Shown here one piece after another: positions 11,837 to 23,257 of a stretch of 64,000 nt of DNA (its first letter is position 1; each line of letters opens with the position of its first letter). This DNA is from Symsagittifera roscoffensis. Its lineage: Eukaryota > Xenacoelomorpha > Acoela > Convolutidae. The stretch is taken from assembly GCF_963678635.1 (NCBI RefSeq), contig NC_087068.1, positions 24,903,311-24,967,310 on the forward strand, given 5' to 3'. A model generated the notes under the pieces. That model was not told the DNA's origin, made no database searches, and was given only the letters and a program-made list of their open reading frames with translations. The translations under genes and the position numbers were made by a program.

Positions 11837-13199
11837 CCACTGGCGGTTCCATTAACTGACCATACCAGGAAGGCGGCATGACTAACTGATTTTTCTGATC
11901 GTGATCTGTTTGTTGCTCCATTTTATAGATTAATACTATTTCGCAAGTAACTATGTTTGTTGTTACCATTAGAAGTATCCTCCGCTAATAAAGTCTTTTC
12001 TCAATGTATACAGATGTTAGACAAGGTCGTTTGGTCTAACTGAGTGTTAAGCAACATTGGTCGACAAAATTTACAGGTTAACCCCGCATTGATTTCATGA
12101 TCGTAGGTGCCGCGAGGTCACCTAATACACTCGGCCTTCAAGGTCGAACATAAATAATTTAGTACACCAAATAGATTAGGATGACTGCTTACAAATATGA
12201 TATTAAAAAGTGTATTTATAAAGCCGAATGAATCGCAAACTCTCTGCTATCGTACAAAAAATTAAGTTTGCCGGTGTTTACTATCCTAGTTGACTGCGAA
12301 TGGTTTTGGCCGGAATGCTCATTTCATCATTTTGCCGCCAACCAGATTCGCCGTCACAATTTCAGTTCGAATTTTGAGCAAGTGGTCTCGTTTTTTGTTA
12401 AATTCGTTTTTATAAATACTGCCTGGTCTGTTTTCCCTGGTATCGGGAAGTGATGCCCTCATCTGCTGGAAGTGATGTCCTTATCTAATGCAAGGTTTGA
12501 GACAGTGCCAGAGGTCAAAACAAAATTTGCAGCGCAGTCACAATTAGTTAACTAACATCTTAAAATATTCAAAATGTACAAATTATTTATACTAATACTT
12601 ATTGGCAATCAATCATTAAAATGAGCTTTTGCGTCATCCAATTAAATTCTAATTTAAAATATCTTGAAAACGGTGATTTCATATGATTTGAACAGATTGG
12701 AGCCATCTGTCCCTTTAAAATGAAATCTCCCCTTAACCCACTACCAATAATAGCATTCAGATAGACTAGATGTTTCAATTTTGACTCTTTATAGGAAATT
12801 GATAAGAAATTTGAAAGACTCAAATTATGAAAAAGAAGGGGAATGCGAAAGAAGAAGGGAGAAGAACTTCTATTCTTTTGTTTATTGACTAGATCTCTAG
12901 TGTGACATTTCAGAATATTGTCAATTTCTTGGTCCAAACTAGTATCCTTCGACAACTGCAACCACTCCCTTTTCTAATCCTGCTTGTGTTTATGCCAATA
13001 GAGACACGTTTGCTTCCTTCAAAATTTCAGCTTGTGTGGAGGCTGAAGCTAGCGCTCTTTACCAGATATTCCTCAATTGTATTCATGCAATCCTCCTTAT
13101 TATGCATCGTGGGCTTTGCAGCTCGTTTCCAAGAAGTTGCCATAGGTTTGAACAGATGTCTGTTGCTGTTTCCGTTTACGCTTAAGTTTTCCCGGCAGA

Positions 13200-14500
13200 C
13201 CATGTGATTTCTAGACATGGTGTTTCCTTATCCTGGATAATCAAGAGATCAAAATAGTTTCGAACCCGGGCAAGCATCAAATTTTGGCCCAGATGCTCTT
13301 GAATCGAGGGACTTTGCAATCAATCTCAAACATATTCTATTACTTAATTCAAACATGTCATAACAGACTCCCCGCCTATCAACACCAAGTGGCGCCTCTC
13401 CATCCTTGATATTTTGGAGATCGCTTTCTATCCACCTCGATGTCAACAAGGATGCGACCACCAACACTGTCACTCGACTCTCATGGGTGGTCTAAGCCAG
13501 ATTAATTGGTTGGCGTCCCAGACCATGGTTAGGACCCTTTTCTATAGGTATCAAAGCGTTCGATCTACAACATGGGATCGCAAATCCACGTATATTAAAT
13601 TTACAGCTCGTAAAATACCTGCTCCATTTGTCTCCTTAAGGATACCAGCTGTATCATTCACTGGTGAATTTTGTGCTGTTTTATCAGCTATCGGCATCTC
13701 ACTTGATAGATAAAATTTTTCTTTCAGCTCCTCGAAATCACTCAAAATACGCTCTCTATAGTTTCAATTACACAGTATTGATCCAATCGGATTATTTCTA
13801 CTGATTGTTGATTCAAAGTATCCTCGAGACTTCTCTGGGACCATTTCCAGTTACTTTTTCAAACAGGAGATTTGACATTCGTGACGTCCGACGATAAAAA
13901 TTACCGAGAATATCTAATCAGCGACTGTAACCACAGTGTTGGCACCCATCATGAGCAGTGAGTGTCTGATGTTACCTAAGCCAGCCATATCCTTCGCTCT
14001 CCTGAGAAGATCATCTCCACGTGAGTGCCTCACTTTCAACAACGAATGATTTCCAGTTGCAGAACTCGACAAAATGTCAACAGTCATATCGTGATCAGAA
14101 TCCAGGTGCTCTAGTGTGCCATTCTGCCAGATTGGCACAGCGCAACCTTCCGGCGGGACAGAAAAAGACGACTAAACGCCTTAGTAACGAAAAAGTGCTG
14201 CAAAGGAGGGTCAAAATATTCCGGAAATTTAAATTTTTAAAATTTCGATTGATGGGCAAGTATTTCTCAGAAATACAAAAAGACTGCCATTTTGACGAAA
14301 AAGAACGAAAAAAACAGAACAACGACAAATATAGTAGAAAACAGTCGCACGAGAAAACGAGAAAAACAAAGCCTCTTATCGTGGCAATAACACACAATAA
14401 GATCCTTAGCAGTGGAAATTAGTGGAAAAGGAAGCTTCAGTGGGGAAGGAATATTCCGCGGAACCCTCCCGTGCCACAAATTGGGAGAGATATTAACGTT
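13200..14500 (-). other. Coding-like but unidentified minus-strand remnants
   Basis: Minus-strand frames at 13551-13745 and 13914-14138 have codon patterns that look protein-like (for example SDFEELKEKF and WQNGTLEHLDSDHDM), but stops interrupt them and I recognise no domain. The segment lies just upstream, in the minus-strand sense, of copy A and may be more of the same or another retroelement. The region 14140-14500 has nothing recognisable. Confidence 0.3.
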
Positions 14501-14639
14501 ATCTCGAAAAGAACACGGGAGTGGAGGCTTGGCCCCCCAGAGACTGTTATATGTTGAAAGACTGCCTTAAACTAACTTTGTAGCTACTTTGATGCCATAG
14601 AACTTTGAATTACCACCGGTATAACTTGATATTTTAGAA

Positions 14640-15070
14640 TATGAGTAGCTAGAAAGAGGAAAGGGTCAATCCATCTCCAATGGATTTAATATAGAACTGT
14701 CACACAAAAACATATTAAAATAGGGTGTTCGAGCCGTGTTTTTAATAGCAATCACGTAGTCTGAGGATCCGAGACTCAGCTATGTGGTTGTGTTCGCATG
14801 TAAACGAAAGCTGATCAAAAGTCGTTTGACTGATGGCCTAAAAATAGTAACTTTTTACTTAGCCCTAAACAGACCAGAAATCAACTGGCTAGGTCGAGAC
14901 GGTGAAAAACGAGTAGAATGAAGGTAACTGACGCTTGCCAGTCGTTAATAGGTGCTTTTTCTACGCTCCGTCGCTGTGTAGTATTTGGGTGAATGTTACA
15001 TAGACGTTTTTATGGCGCTCCTGGGTGAGCCTAACTAGAGGCAAAAGACCATCATGATCAGCAAACGTTT
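14640..15070. repeat. Dispersed repeat (related to 28640-29830)
   Basis: Several blocks recur in the same order at 28640-29830, including GAAAGGGTCAATCCAT/GAAAAGGGTTGATCCAT, GTCTGAGGATCCGAGACTCAGC/GTCTGATGATACTGAGACCCAGC, and TGTTACATAG...GCTCCTGGG. Divergence is considerable. No coding potential was seen. Function unknown. Confidence 0.55.
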
Positions 15071-15079
15071 CAGCGACGA

Positions 15080-17045
15080 ACCCTCCGCTCCGGGCGTAAG
15101 CCCGAGTTAGAGGCCTTAATGACCTTTATTGTACTAGGGGGAAGGTGCGTACCCTCCGCCTAGTACTATTTAGCTTTTTAACTTAGTTAAGATCGAAAAT
15201 TCCGGGGGCCGGAGGGTTAGGTGGGAAGTCATGAGCCCGCTTGTCCCGAGGTCCCAGGACCAAAAACAATCAAAGAGAAAGCTTAAAACCAAACAAAAAT
15301 AGTGTATAACCAAGAAAAAACCAAAAACAAATTTAATTGAAAACAAAAAAATACAAAAGAGTAAAAAATCCAAAAAAGACCAAAAACAGTAAAAAACATG
15401 AAGTGACAGTTTATATGATATTTCCGGACAAGATGTGATCTGATTTTCTTATTTGTTGTTGTTTCAGATTGATTTATATCATTTCTGATAGAAAGATTGT
15501 GTGTTTTGGTGAAGGGTTGGATACCCTCCCTTGAGTGTAATTTGAGTATTTAAGCACGTTAATGGTGATTTTGCCGGTGGCCGGAGGGTAGAGTGGCAAG
15601 CTGACCGACGTGTTCCACACTCAACAGGGACATCAGGGACAACATCCACAACGACTGTTGGGTATCGTTGAAACATTTTTAGTGTCGTTCGGGTACTATT
15701 TCATCAAAACTTGGGGGGGGGGGGGGAAGATTGGCGTGGTCCGATTGTACCCTCCATCAATTACAAAGTTCCGTGTTAAGGGTCTTAATTCAAGTATTTT
15801 GGTGCAAAGGAGGGTATAGTTATATTTATTAACGACTACTAATAGGTTATTATCCTTATTATATATTACTTATCTCCTATTTAGACCCAAGAAACACCCA
15901 AATTTCGTCGAAAATTACTGATTTTCGACAAACTGTAGACCCCCAAATTTTTGGATATCTGAGCTTTTCTGAACAGCAAAAAGCTTTTAAATAGGGAGTA
16001 GCTACGTAGTTCGATCCCCCTGACTAAAGAAACCGCATGAGAAAAGACTCAGTAGAAGTTAGAAAAAACGAGTATTTGAGTTTTTAGAGTTAGAAAACAA
16101 AATTTTTTGTGTTAGGAGCGTGCTAGCATAACGTGCTCGGTTATTAGAGAAATTTTTGGGTAACCCTCCGACTAGCTCCGTGAATAGAGCTAACGACTTA
16201 AAGATTGGAAAAGGAAGGAATCGGAGGGTCCAAATTTGATAGTTATAGGCCAAATTTATGTCTCCAAACCAATTTTGGTCCGGTTTTTTTCATTTTTCCA
16301 GTGCCGTACGTGGCTACTAAGCTCGTTTCAATTATTTTTAGGCACTTTCACTGAGAATTGCGAGAAAAATCTATCAGAACCTATATAGGTGGTGAAAAAA
16401 GGCCATTTTGACGAACGCGTTTTTGGCGATTTCTCAAAGACTAGCCAACCGATTGGGATAACTTTGGTACCATAAGTCGAAATTTTGACCACTTTTCCGG
16501 ACCGCAACCATTTTTGGGTTGATAGTCTCGGAAGAGAAAATTTTTTCAGAAATTGTTGATTCGGAGAGTCCAAATTACAGGGAACCCTCCGAGCGGCATA
16601 AAATTTTATAAAATCAGCTTTTTATTCTACTGGGAATGTTGACCGTGTCAGCCAACCTAGTTTTAAGTCAGGTAGACCGCTTTTGGAGACTCTACTGCGG
16701 TAAAATAACCCGTTTTCTTGATTTTTGCGGAACCCTCCGGAGCAACCCTCCGGAGTGACTTAAGCCCTTTAGCAACCATCCTTAGTGGAAATTTTCCAGG
16801 GGACCATCCTCCGAAGAAGTTAAAACAACCACCCATAGAGTTTTTAGCTTGTTTTGACGCTTTTTGAAGCTAGTGGAAGACCCTTCTAAGTGAGGTTAAA
16901 GAATTTGAAAATTTTGAAAGAACACTCCGAGGTAACCCTCCGGAGCATATTATGCCTCTTATTGACCCTCCTTAGTTAGTGAAGAGGAACCCTCCGAAGT
17001 CACTTGGGTGGCTAAGGTACCCTCCGAGGTAACGCTCCGAAGTAG
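15080..17045. repeat. Array of ACCCTCCG / CGGAGGGT motifs
   Basis: Four convergent pairs occur first: 15151-15217, 15533-15589, 15749-15816 and 16163-16229. Each begins ACCCTCC and ends GGAGGGT, and three of the four are 67-68 bp long. The right half carries direct, closely spaced copies (16584, 16732, 16745, 16935, 16989, 17019), several as CCTCCGGAG palindromes. Sequence between motifs is AT-rich and mostly unrelated. No protein or known RNA is recognisable. Confidence 0.75.
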
Positions 17046-17060
17046 GTTAAGTGTCTTAAC

Positions 17061-18096
17061 AATCCTCCTTGTTAGAAACTTGAGGAAACCTTCTGTGGCA
17101 ATTTGGGAAACGGAAAAAATCCATTTAATTAGGATCCTATTAGGATATTAGGCGTGCTTATTAGGATCATAGGAGCCCATTTGACCCGGAAGTTCGTGAT
17201 CAACTTTGGATTCTCGATCGGGTGTATCAAAACTAACCGAACCAAAATTTTTTTTGATTGTGGTTTTGGTTGTGTGGTTGCCTTGAGCTACTTAATAGGA
17301 AAGTTCGGGCAATCCGGGAACAAATAAAAGAAGACCCCAGTGAGTGTATTAGGCAAATACACACTCACCTGAGAAGAAAAATTGTTCCCTGCTCTCGTGC
17401 ACTTGGAGCGTTCCGGGTGTGGGGGAGCTTTTTCATAGACTTTAGAAATTTTCGATCAGAGGTTGCCTTGAGCCAACAAGTCGTACTGTTCTTCCAAACT
17501 TAGGACTGTGTTTGTTCTCGTCGATTCGATATCCATTTGACAGTTTATGTTTTTGTAGAAATTGTACCACTTCCATGTAATAGTGCTGCAATGCTGTGGA
17601 GACTCGGCGGAGATCTTGTATATTCAATATTTGAAGTCTTGATGGAAAGTCTGCAACGAAGCAGTTTACTTTGAATTGGTTCAGGGATATTCTTATGATA
17701 TTGTCTGTTTCGTGGTAAAGCGTCTTCTACTAGTCTTTGCTTTTTTGAGGTTGTTATCTCTCCTCTAGGACGCCCTCTTTTTAGTTTTTTAAACTTTTCT
17801 ACTCTTTCATGCAATTTGTTTCAGTTAGCAACGTTTCCTCTATACTCCAAAGGAGGAGTGAAAGGCTTTTCGTCTCGGTTTGTAGTCAAACTAAAATATC
17901 TGAATTTGCTGGAGAAGATTTTACCTCTGTTAAGAAAAATTTTTAAGTCCGGTTTTAGCATTTTTTCTTGTGGTTCATTTTTTTTTGAAATTTTCCTGCT
18001 ATTTTTTGGTGAAGTCTTGTATATTAAAATCGTATCTCAAATTGTTATGGTTTTGTATTCCTTCTCACTTCTCAACAATTTCTCTTCTTGGCTGGC
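17061..18096. other. Unassigned stretch between the motif array and copy B
   Basis: A minus-strand basic frame at 17545-17814 contains KLKRGRPRGE, which resembles an AT-hook or a basic retroelement tail. It may be the 3' continuation of retroelement copy B, since copy A is interrupted by a gap at the corresponding place. No recognisable domain otherwise. Confidence 0.35.
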
Positions 18097-20004
18097 GGTT
18101 TTCAGCCTAACTTTAGTCATTTTGTTATTGTCAATTCCCCTATAGGGTTTCATAGAATTGATGTCGTGCTCTTTTAAATTTGAGTCCAGTATCTTGCATA
18201 TATCCCCAGCTTCCCTTTGGTGTTGCAATCATTCTTTAGACCTGTTACCAGGAGATTCTATTGAAGTTCTTTCTGCAGCTTTTCTTCAAGCTTGATGACT
18301 TTAGGACCACTGAGTACAGCAATTTCTTCCTTTTTCATCTCGGTGTTTCTATTTTGTCAATTTATCGGTGGAGTTTTATACATTTTTTTGATTGCTCGAA
18401 ATTTTTGCATAATTTTTTGTTATTTGAAATGTCTCCTAATTTGTTAACCTGTTGTTCTAGCCACTTCAGCGTTTGTAGCATTAAACTTGAGTGTGTTTAC
18501 GAAGGTTATGCGCAAAAAATTATTGTATTGGCTCTCCTGCACCATGTTTTCTGGTATCCATACTGATGATCATGGTTCACAACTTTAGTACATTCAATTC
18601 AATGGTTTTTCTTTTGTGTTCTTTTTTGGCTTTTTGTCTCAAAATGTGGCAGTTTGTTTGTCTCGGTGGCAAGTTGTCTCAGTATTTAAATTTTTTTGCC
18701 AGCAAAATTGCCAATATGCTGATTGATATGCCAATATGCCGACATGCTAATTTTCCGATATCCCTAAAAAATATTTGTTCAAAAATTTTAGTAGTGAAAC
18801 ATGCAGTTCAAAATGAAATAAAGGGAAACTGCCAGATCGTGTGCACACTTCTATCTTGATGGTTTTAACCTATGTTGCCACACTGGGACTTGACTCGAGT
18901 TTGACTTGATTCAGAATCGATGTAATGGACCATCTGGTGTTTACATTGGTTTTGGTGTAGTTTTATCCCTATTTTTGGGAGGATGTCTTTATGTCTACCC
19001 ACTACTATAAAGGGGGCTGACTGTACTATTCACCCTCCGGATTCAATTGGTAGTATTAGCCTAACCAGTGATTTGTATACTCCGTGGTAACAAGGAAAAC
19101 TGTGCCATGCATTCTCTTTGAGAATATGTTTCGAGATGGCGCCTTTCATTGTATTTTTCATTTTTGGCCACTTGTTTGTTAAGGAAACATATTGAGCTGC
19201 ACGCGTCGTAGTTTTTCAGTTTACTAGTTTAATGTCTCTGATCCTTTTGCTGAGGTGAATTTTGCAAACACCACCCAATCAACATTCACCTTTTGTTCTT
19301 TTCTGAGGTGTGTCGGCGTCTATTTCTCCTCAATCCTCGACGTATTTAATGCTTGATTTTTGGAAGTGGTCCCTTCCGAATTTCGGGCATACTTTGTACT
19401 TTGCGGGGCATGTTTGGAGATATCTTGCGGAAAATGAGGTACCACATTTGCAACGTTGCTTGCCTTACCACTGGTTTGTATTACCCGTTGGTTTTTTGCC
19501 CGTCTAGATTCTGACTTCTATTTTAGAAACTTACGCCTAGTCTGCTCTTCCTGCCTCTGCAAAAGCTGTGTTGATTGTTTCGTTTGTTCTTGAATTCAGT
19601 TGTTTTTTGTTTTATGCTAACTTGACTCCCAATGAACTGGAATATTCTGGGTTGTGATTTTTGTTGATATGTTTCATTATAACCTTTCTTCCACCTAAAT
19701 ATATTGATTAAGAACAATATTGATTCCGTCATTATAACAATATTGGGTCTCGCATATTGATTCCGTCAAAGCTTTGTCATTCAGCATGTGTGCTGTATAC
19801 TTTTCCCTCACTCATTCATCTTCTTTGTCCCCACACTCGGATTTGGAAGCTAGTTACAGCAATTGTGTGTGGAATTGCTCCAAAAATTCATTTTTGTTTG
19901 GGTTCTGCAAAGTAAATTGTACCGTTTGACCGCAATTGTTTTTCTGTAACAAAATTATCTTCGAGCTCTACCCACAAGTTTTGAGTTTATGTAAGTGCTA
20001 TTAA

Positions 20005-20829
20005 TCAGTTCAGTTCTCTTGATTCCAGTGCTAATTTGATACTTTCGTCTTTTTTCACTGTGATTACTATAGGAGAGATGAAATACTTATCCGAGCACTC
20101 TTGTAATTTTACGATATGACCTTCGTTTATCAGCCGATGAATTTTTTCATCTACTTTGTCTTGTAGACTGATAGTCACCCTGCGCCCTTTTTGTTGTATC
20201 GGCTTCAAGTTTTCAAAAAATTCAGGTGTTACTTTAGCGTTTCGGATCTTTCCTATTCTAGGAAACAAATTTTGGTACAAGTTACAGAAATATGTCTGCA
20301 ATTTATCATATTCCTCCTCTTTTTGGCTGCTCCCTTCCCCTGTGATTCCCATCACTTTCTTCCTTTCCACCAACTTGAGGCCTAGGGTGCCCATCAGATC
20401 ACGCCCCAGGATTGACTGTTGATTACGATTTCCAGATATTACTGACACTTGTGCTGGTGCTGCCCAACCGTTCAACGACATCGTCACTGCTACCTTTCCC
20501 AGTATGTTTATTCGGTTGTTATTGTAGTCCAAGAATTCATCTTTTGAAGGTTGTAGCCGAATATTCGCTTCATCTAATGTTGTTTTTAGGTCCGTTATGC
20601 TAAAACTCGTCACTGAGGATCCGCTATCTATCCACAACCACAATTTCTTCCCGGACACCTCAATCTGGACTCGGGCCCCAGGGATCCTCAGTTCAGTCTC
20701 GTTCTTTTTCCTTTTGAAGGACATTACCATGTAATCCTCCGATTCTGACGCCATGGATTCTTTTTCCCCGCTTCCCTGCTGATTCACCCACGCCACTGGA
20801 TCTTCTGCCAAATCATTAACATTCTGCGT
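20005..20829 (-). pseudogene. Gypsy protease and RT start, truncated
   Basis: About 270 codons are open. The middle carries a retropepsin-type aspartic protease: LWLWIDSGSSVTSF (catalytic D-S-G) followed some 75 residues later by ILGRDLMGTLGL, matching the flap-to-ILG order of Gypsy proteases. The C-terminal part is the beginning of reverse transcriptase (IHRLINEGHIVKL, then SPIVITVKKD and LALESRELN). It ends there, before any catalytic YxDD motif. The frame is -1 relative to the upstream gag frame, as is common in this superfamily. Truncated, so it cannot encode a working polymerase. Confidence 0.8.
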
Positions 20830-21624
20830 GCTCTGATGGTGCTCATTTCATCTCTGACTAAGCCGACTCGTCCTCGTCCTCTCCATTGGTTAGTACCCCT
20901 CCTAATTCCTCTGCATGTTCGTTCAAAATGTCCCAGTTTTATAGATATCGACGGCGCTGTTGAAGCCGGTTTTTCAGTATATGATTTGTATGCGCGCTCA
21001 CCACGTTCATACGATAATGCAATCCTGTAGACTTCCTCGGGTAATTTTGTTGATTGTGATAATTCTCGTTGCCATTTCGATTCCCGCATGTCCATAATGA
21101 AAATATCACGAACATTTTCGGCCGCATTCGCAAAATCACATCTGCTCGCTAGAGCGCTTAATTCCGCGTGGAATTTCTTGAACGTTTCATTCTCCCTCTG
21201 TTTTCTTCCGTAGAAAAGTCCCCTTTCATGGATTGCATTACGCTCACGTTGGAAAACATTTTGCATCTCGTCAAGGACCCGTGGGTAACGTTCCGTTTTA
21301 ACATTCACCGCCGGTTTTCGTGCTTTGAATATCCTTTGCGCTTTGTCCCCAATTCAGAGGAATAGATAAGACTTCAACTTCTTTTCCGCATCGATACGGT
21401 TTTTCCTATTTACCTCCTCTGGCAACGCTGCATTAGTCGTCGCATTTAAAGTGACGCGCAAAATAGAAATCATCGGGACAATGTCATATTTTGCTATCAT
21501 CCCCCAGTGAAATTTAACTATCCACTCCTCCCAGTAAACTGGAGGTTCCGGTAATCGTGCATCCCAAAATGCTATTATATTAAGTTGATTTCCCCCCCGT
21601 CTTTTTCTCTGCTGGCTGCGCCAT
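20787..21624 (-). pseudogene. Gypsy gag (disrupted)
   Basis: It begins MAQPAEKK at 21624 and soon breaks frame. It then continues with LPEPPVYWEEW..KF and, after another break, ERNAIHERGLFYGRKQ, ETFKKFHAELSALASRC and REL..STKLPEEVYRIAL. These are the order and spacing of capsid in K02A2.6-type Gypsy gags. Only the second half of a zinc knuckle (KLGHFERTC) is present. A basic RG-rich tail precedes the protease frame. At least two disruptions make it non-functional. Confidence 0.7.
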
Positions 21625-22560
21625 GTTGAAGTACGTAAATGTGTAGTATCGTAAAAAGCTTAGTTGGTTAGCTTTAATTGTAAGCAACTGTTAGGCATCA
21701 AATCGAAAACTTACTGCACTGTTCCATTTCAGATCATATCGGACGTAAGAGATCGCAAGGTCACGGCAGCAGGTCTCCAGACAGAAGGAACAAATTGATA
21801 TCACTTACATAAACTCAAAACTGGTCCTTATCTCAGTATACTGATTGGAAATCAAATTCTGTTTCCCCTGTCGGAATTGTCTTTGGGCTTTTTAACCCAG
21901 GCAGAGAGGAGTGTAAATTTTAGCTTTGTATCCGCTTCATCCCACGATGCTGTTCCACATAGCACTCTCCGGCTCTCTAGCTTTTGTCTTTCATTCTCAT
22001 ATCTGATACAATATATTTAGTTTCTGTATGCTAGGTCTCGTTTTTGGGTTTTTTCGTCTATCGTTTTTTCCAGTTTTTTTCGTCTATCGGTTCTTCCAAA
22101 AGTCTGACTAGAGTTGTATAACGATGTAGCAACAAAAGTTGTATGCCGATACTCCCTTTTGCGTATATTGCCATTTCTAATCGCACTACCCTTTCCGACC
22201 AATCCACTGGCGGTTCCATTACCTGACCATACCAGGAAGGCGGCATGACTAACAGATTTTTCTGATCGTGACCTGTTTGTTGCTCCATTTTATAGATTAG
22301 TACTATGTCACAAGTAACTATGTTTGTTGTTACCATTAGAAGTTTCCTCCGCTAATAAAGTCTGTTCTCAATGAATACAGATGTTAGACAAGGTCGTTTG
22401 GTCTAACTGAGTGTTTAGCAACATTGGTCGACAAAATTTACAGGTTAACCCCGCATTGATTTCATGATCGTAGGTGCCGCGAGGGTCACCTAATACAATC
22501 GGCCTTCAAGGTCGAACATAAATAATTTAGTACACCAAATGGATTCCCGGGTCGAGATCC

Positions 22561-22808
22561 CGTTCAAAAACCGCTCAAGATTTGAGCGGTTTGAGTGGTT
22601 TTCCAGCAAGATTTGAGCGGTTTGAGCGGTTTGGGCGGTTTGGGAGGTTTGGGCGGTTTGGGAGGTTTGGGCGGTTTTTTTGGAAAAACCGCTCAAACCT
22701 CCCAAATCTTGCTTAAAAAACCGCTCAAAAACCGCTCATTTTTTGCGGTGATTTTTGAACGGTTTTTCAAGCAAGATTTGAGCGGTTTTTGAGCGGTTTT
22801 TGAGCGGT
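22561..22808. repeat. GAGCGGTTT / GGGCGGTTTG minisatellite
   Basis: Imperfect 9-10 bp units in direct and inverted orientation (AACCGCTCAA / TTGAGCGGTT), capable of extensive self-pairing. A second, similar block lies at 23271-23450, so the two flank the element's interior. The open frames here (QTSQTAQ repeats) are artefacts of the repeat. Confidence 0.85.
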
Positions 22809-22832
22809 CTTCCCGGGTCGAGGTCCCAGACT

Positions 22833-22952
22833 CATGTCCATACTTTCGCGACAAAACATTGGCATGTCCAGACTTTCCAGACCAAAATTAGGCATGTCCA
22901 GGCTTTGGCGACCAAAACATGGCATTTCCAGACTTTTGCAACCATGATGATC
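22833..22952. repeat. 30-bp minisatellite, four units
   Basis: Units start CATGTCCA, CATGTCCA, CATGTCCA and CATTTCCA at 22833, 22863, 22893 and 22923, an exact 30-bp period with about 70-80 per cent identity. Because 30 is divisible by three, it gives a 10-residue protein-like repeat on the plus strand, but no start, context or homologue supports translation. Confidence 0.85.
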
Positions 22953-23184
22953 CGTTGCGACTATCGCGCCTCAGGTGGAGACGGCGCGTCTTTGCAGACC
23001 GAAGCGGAGACGGTGCGACCAAGATTATATAGACGGATACGATGCACAGTACTATGGATACCTGTGGTCTGAGGTACGTATCACTGTCACAGGAATTTCA
23101 AAAGCATGAATTAGAATGCAGAGTATTCAGTATTCATTGTGGTGCGTAATTTATATTGGCTTCGCTGCGCGACTCTAGTTTCAG

Positions 23185-23257
23185 GGCAGCATGGCCTAAC
23201 GGATAAGACGTCTGACTTCGAATCAGAAGATTGGGGGTTCGAAACCCTCTGTGGTCG
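23185..23257 (+). tRNA. tRNA-Arg (anticodon TCG), possibly degenerate
   Basis: The cloverleaf can be read directly. The anticodon arm is TCTGA-CTTCGAA-TCAGA with anticodon TCG, and the D arm contains GCCTAACGGATAAGAC. The T arm is GGGGG-TTCGAAA-CCCTC. A-box (TGGCCTAACGG) and B-box (GGTTCGAAACC) promoters match consensus, and a T5 terminator follows at 23260. The acceptor stem pairs GGCAGCA with TGTGGTC. One A/G mismatch and two G-T pairs weaken it compared with the usual GACCACA, so it may be a tRNA pseudogene or a tRNA-derived promoter carried by the surrounding element. Confidence 0.7.

Larger units (their letters stand above)
9528..13199 (-). mobile_element. Decayed Ty3/Gypsy-like retroelement, copy A
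   Basis: This 3.67-kb segment is duplicated at 18097-24485 (copy B) with high similarity throughout, ending at the shared word CTTAAGTTTT. Coding traces are on the minus strand. They are a gag-like frame (11332-11836), a zinc-knuckle region (10848-10956), and a coiled-coil-like stretch followed by a basic region near 9900-9600. All are broken by stops and frameshifts. The left end is unknown because of the gap at 9505. I did not find RT, RNase H or integrase motifs inside this copy. Confidence 0.65.
19979..21822 (-). mobile_element. TIR-bounded Gypsy fragment inserted in copy B
   Basis: The insert begins TTTTGAGTTTATGTAAGTG (19979-19997) and ends with its perfect 19-nt inverted complement (21804-21822). 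Between them lies, on the minus strand, a 5' leader, gag, protease and only the first part of RT of a Ty3/Gypsy element. The RT frame stops (TGA) 20 nt before the terminal repeat. No clear target-site duplication is visible against copy A. The mix of DNA-transposon-like inverted ends and retroelement contents is unusual. Confidence 0.75.

Noticed and set aside
13255-13310. GGGTTCGAAAC B-box-like word on the minus strand
   Set aside because: No cloverleaf can be drawn around it.
15080-17045. CRISPR-like regular array
   Set aside because: Motifs are 7-8 bp, alternate in orientation and have irregular spacing between pairs; eukaryotic context. Reported instead as an inverted-motif array.
17258-17503. 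81-codon plus-strand frame with a plausible amphipathic middle
   Set aside because: Single isolated frame without recognisable domain; adjacent minus-strand frames equally likely.
22800-23072. Plus-strand frame with a ten-residue repeat (HVQTFxTKxx)
   Set aside because: Arises from the 30-bp minisatellite; no start context, no conservation of a protein, and the frame runs into the tRNA-bearing element.
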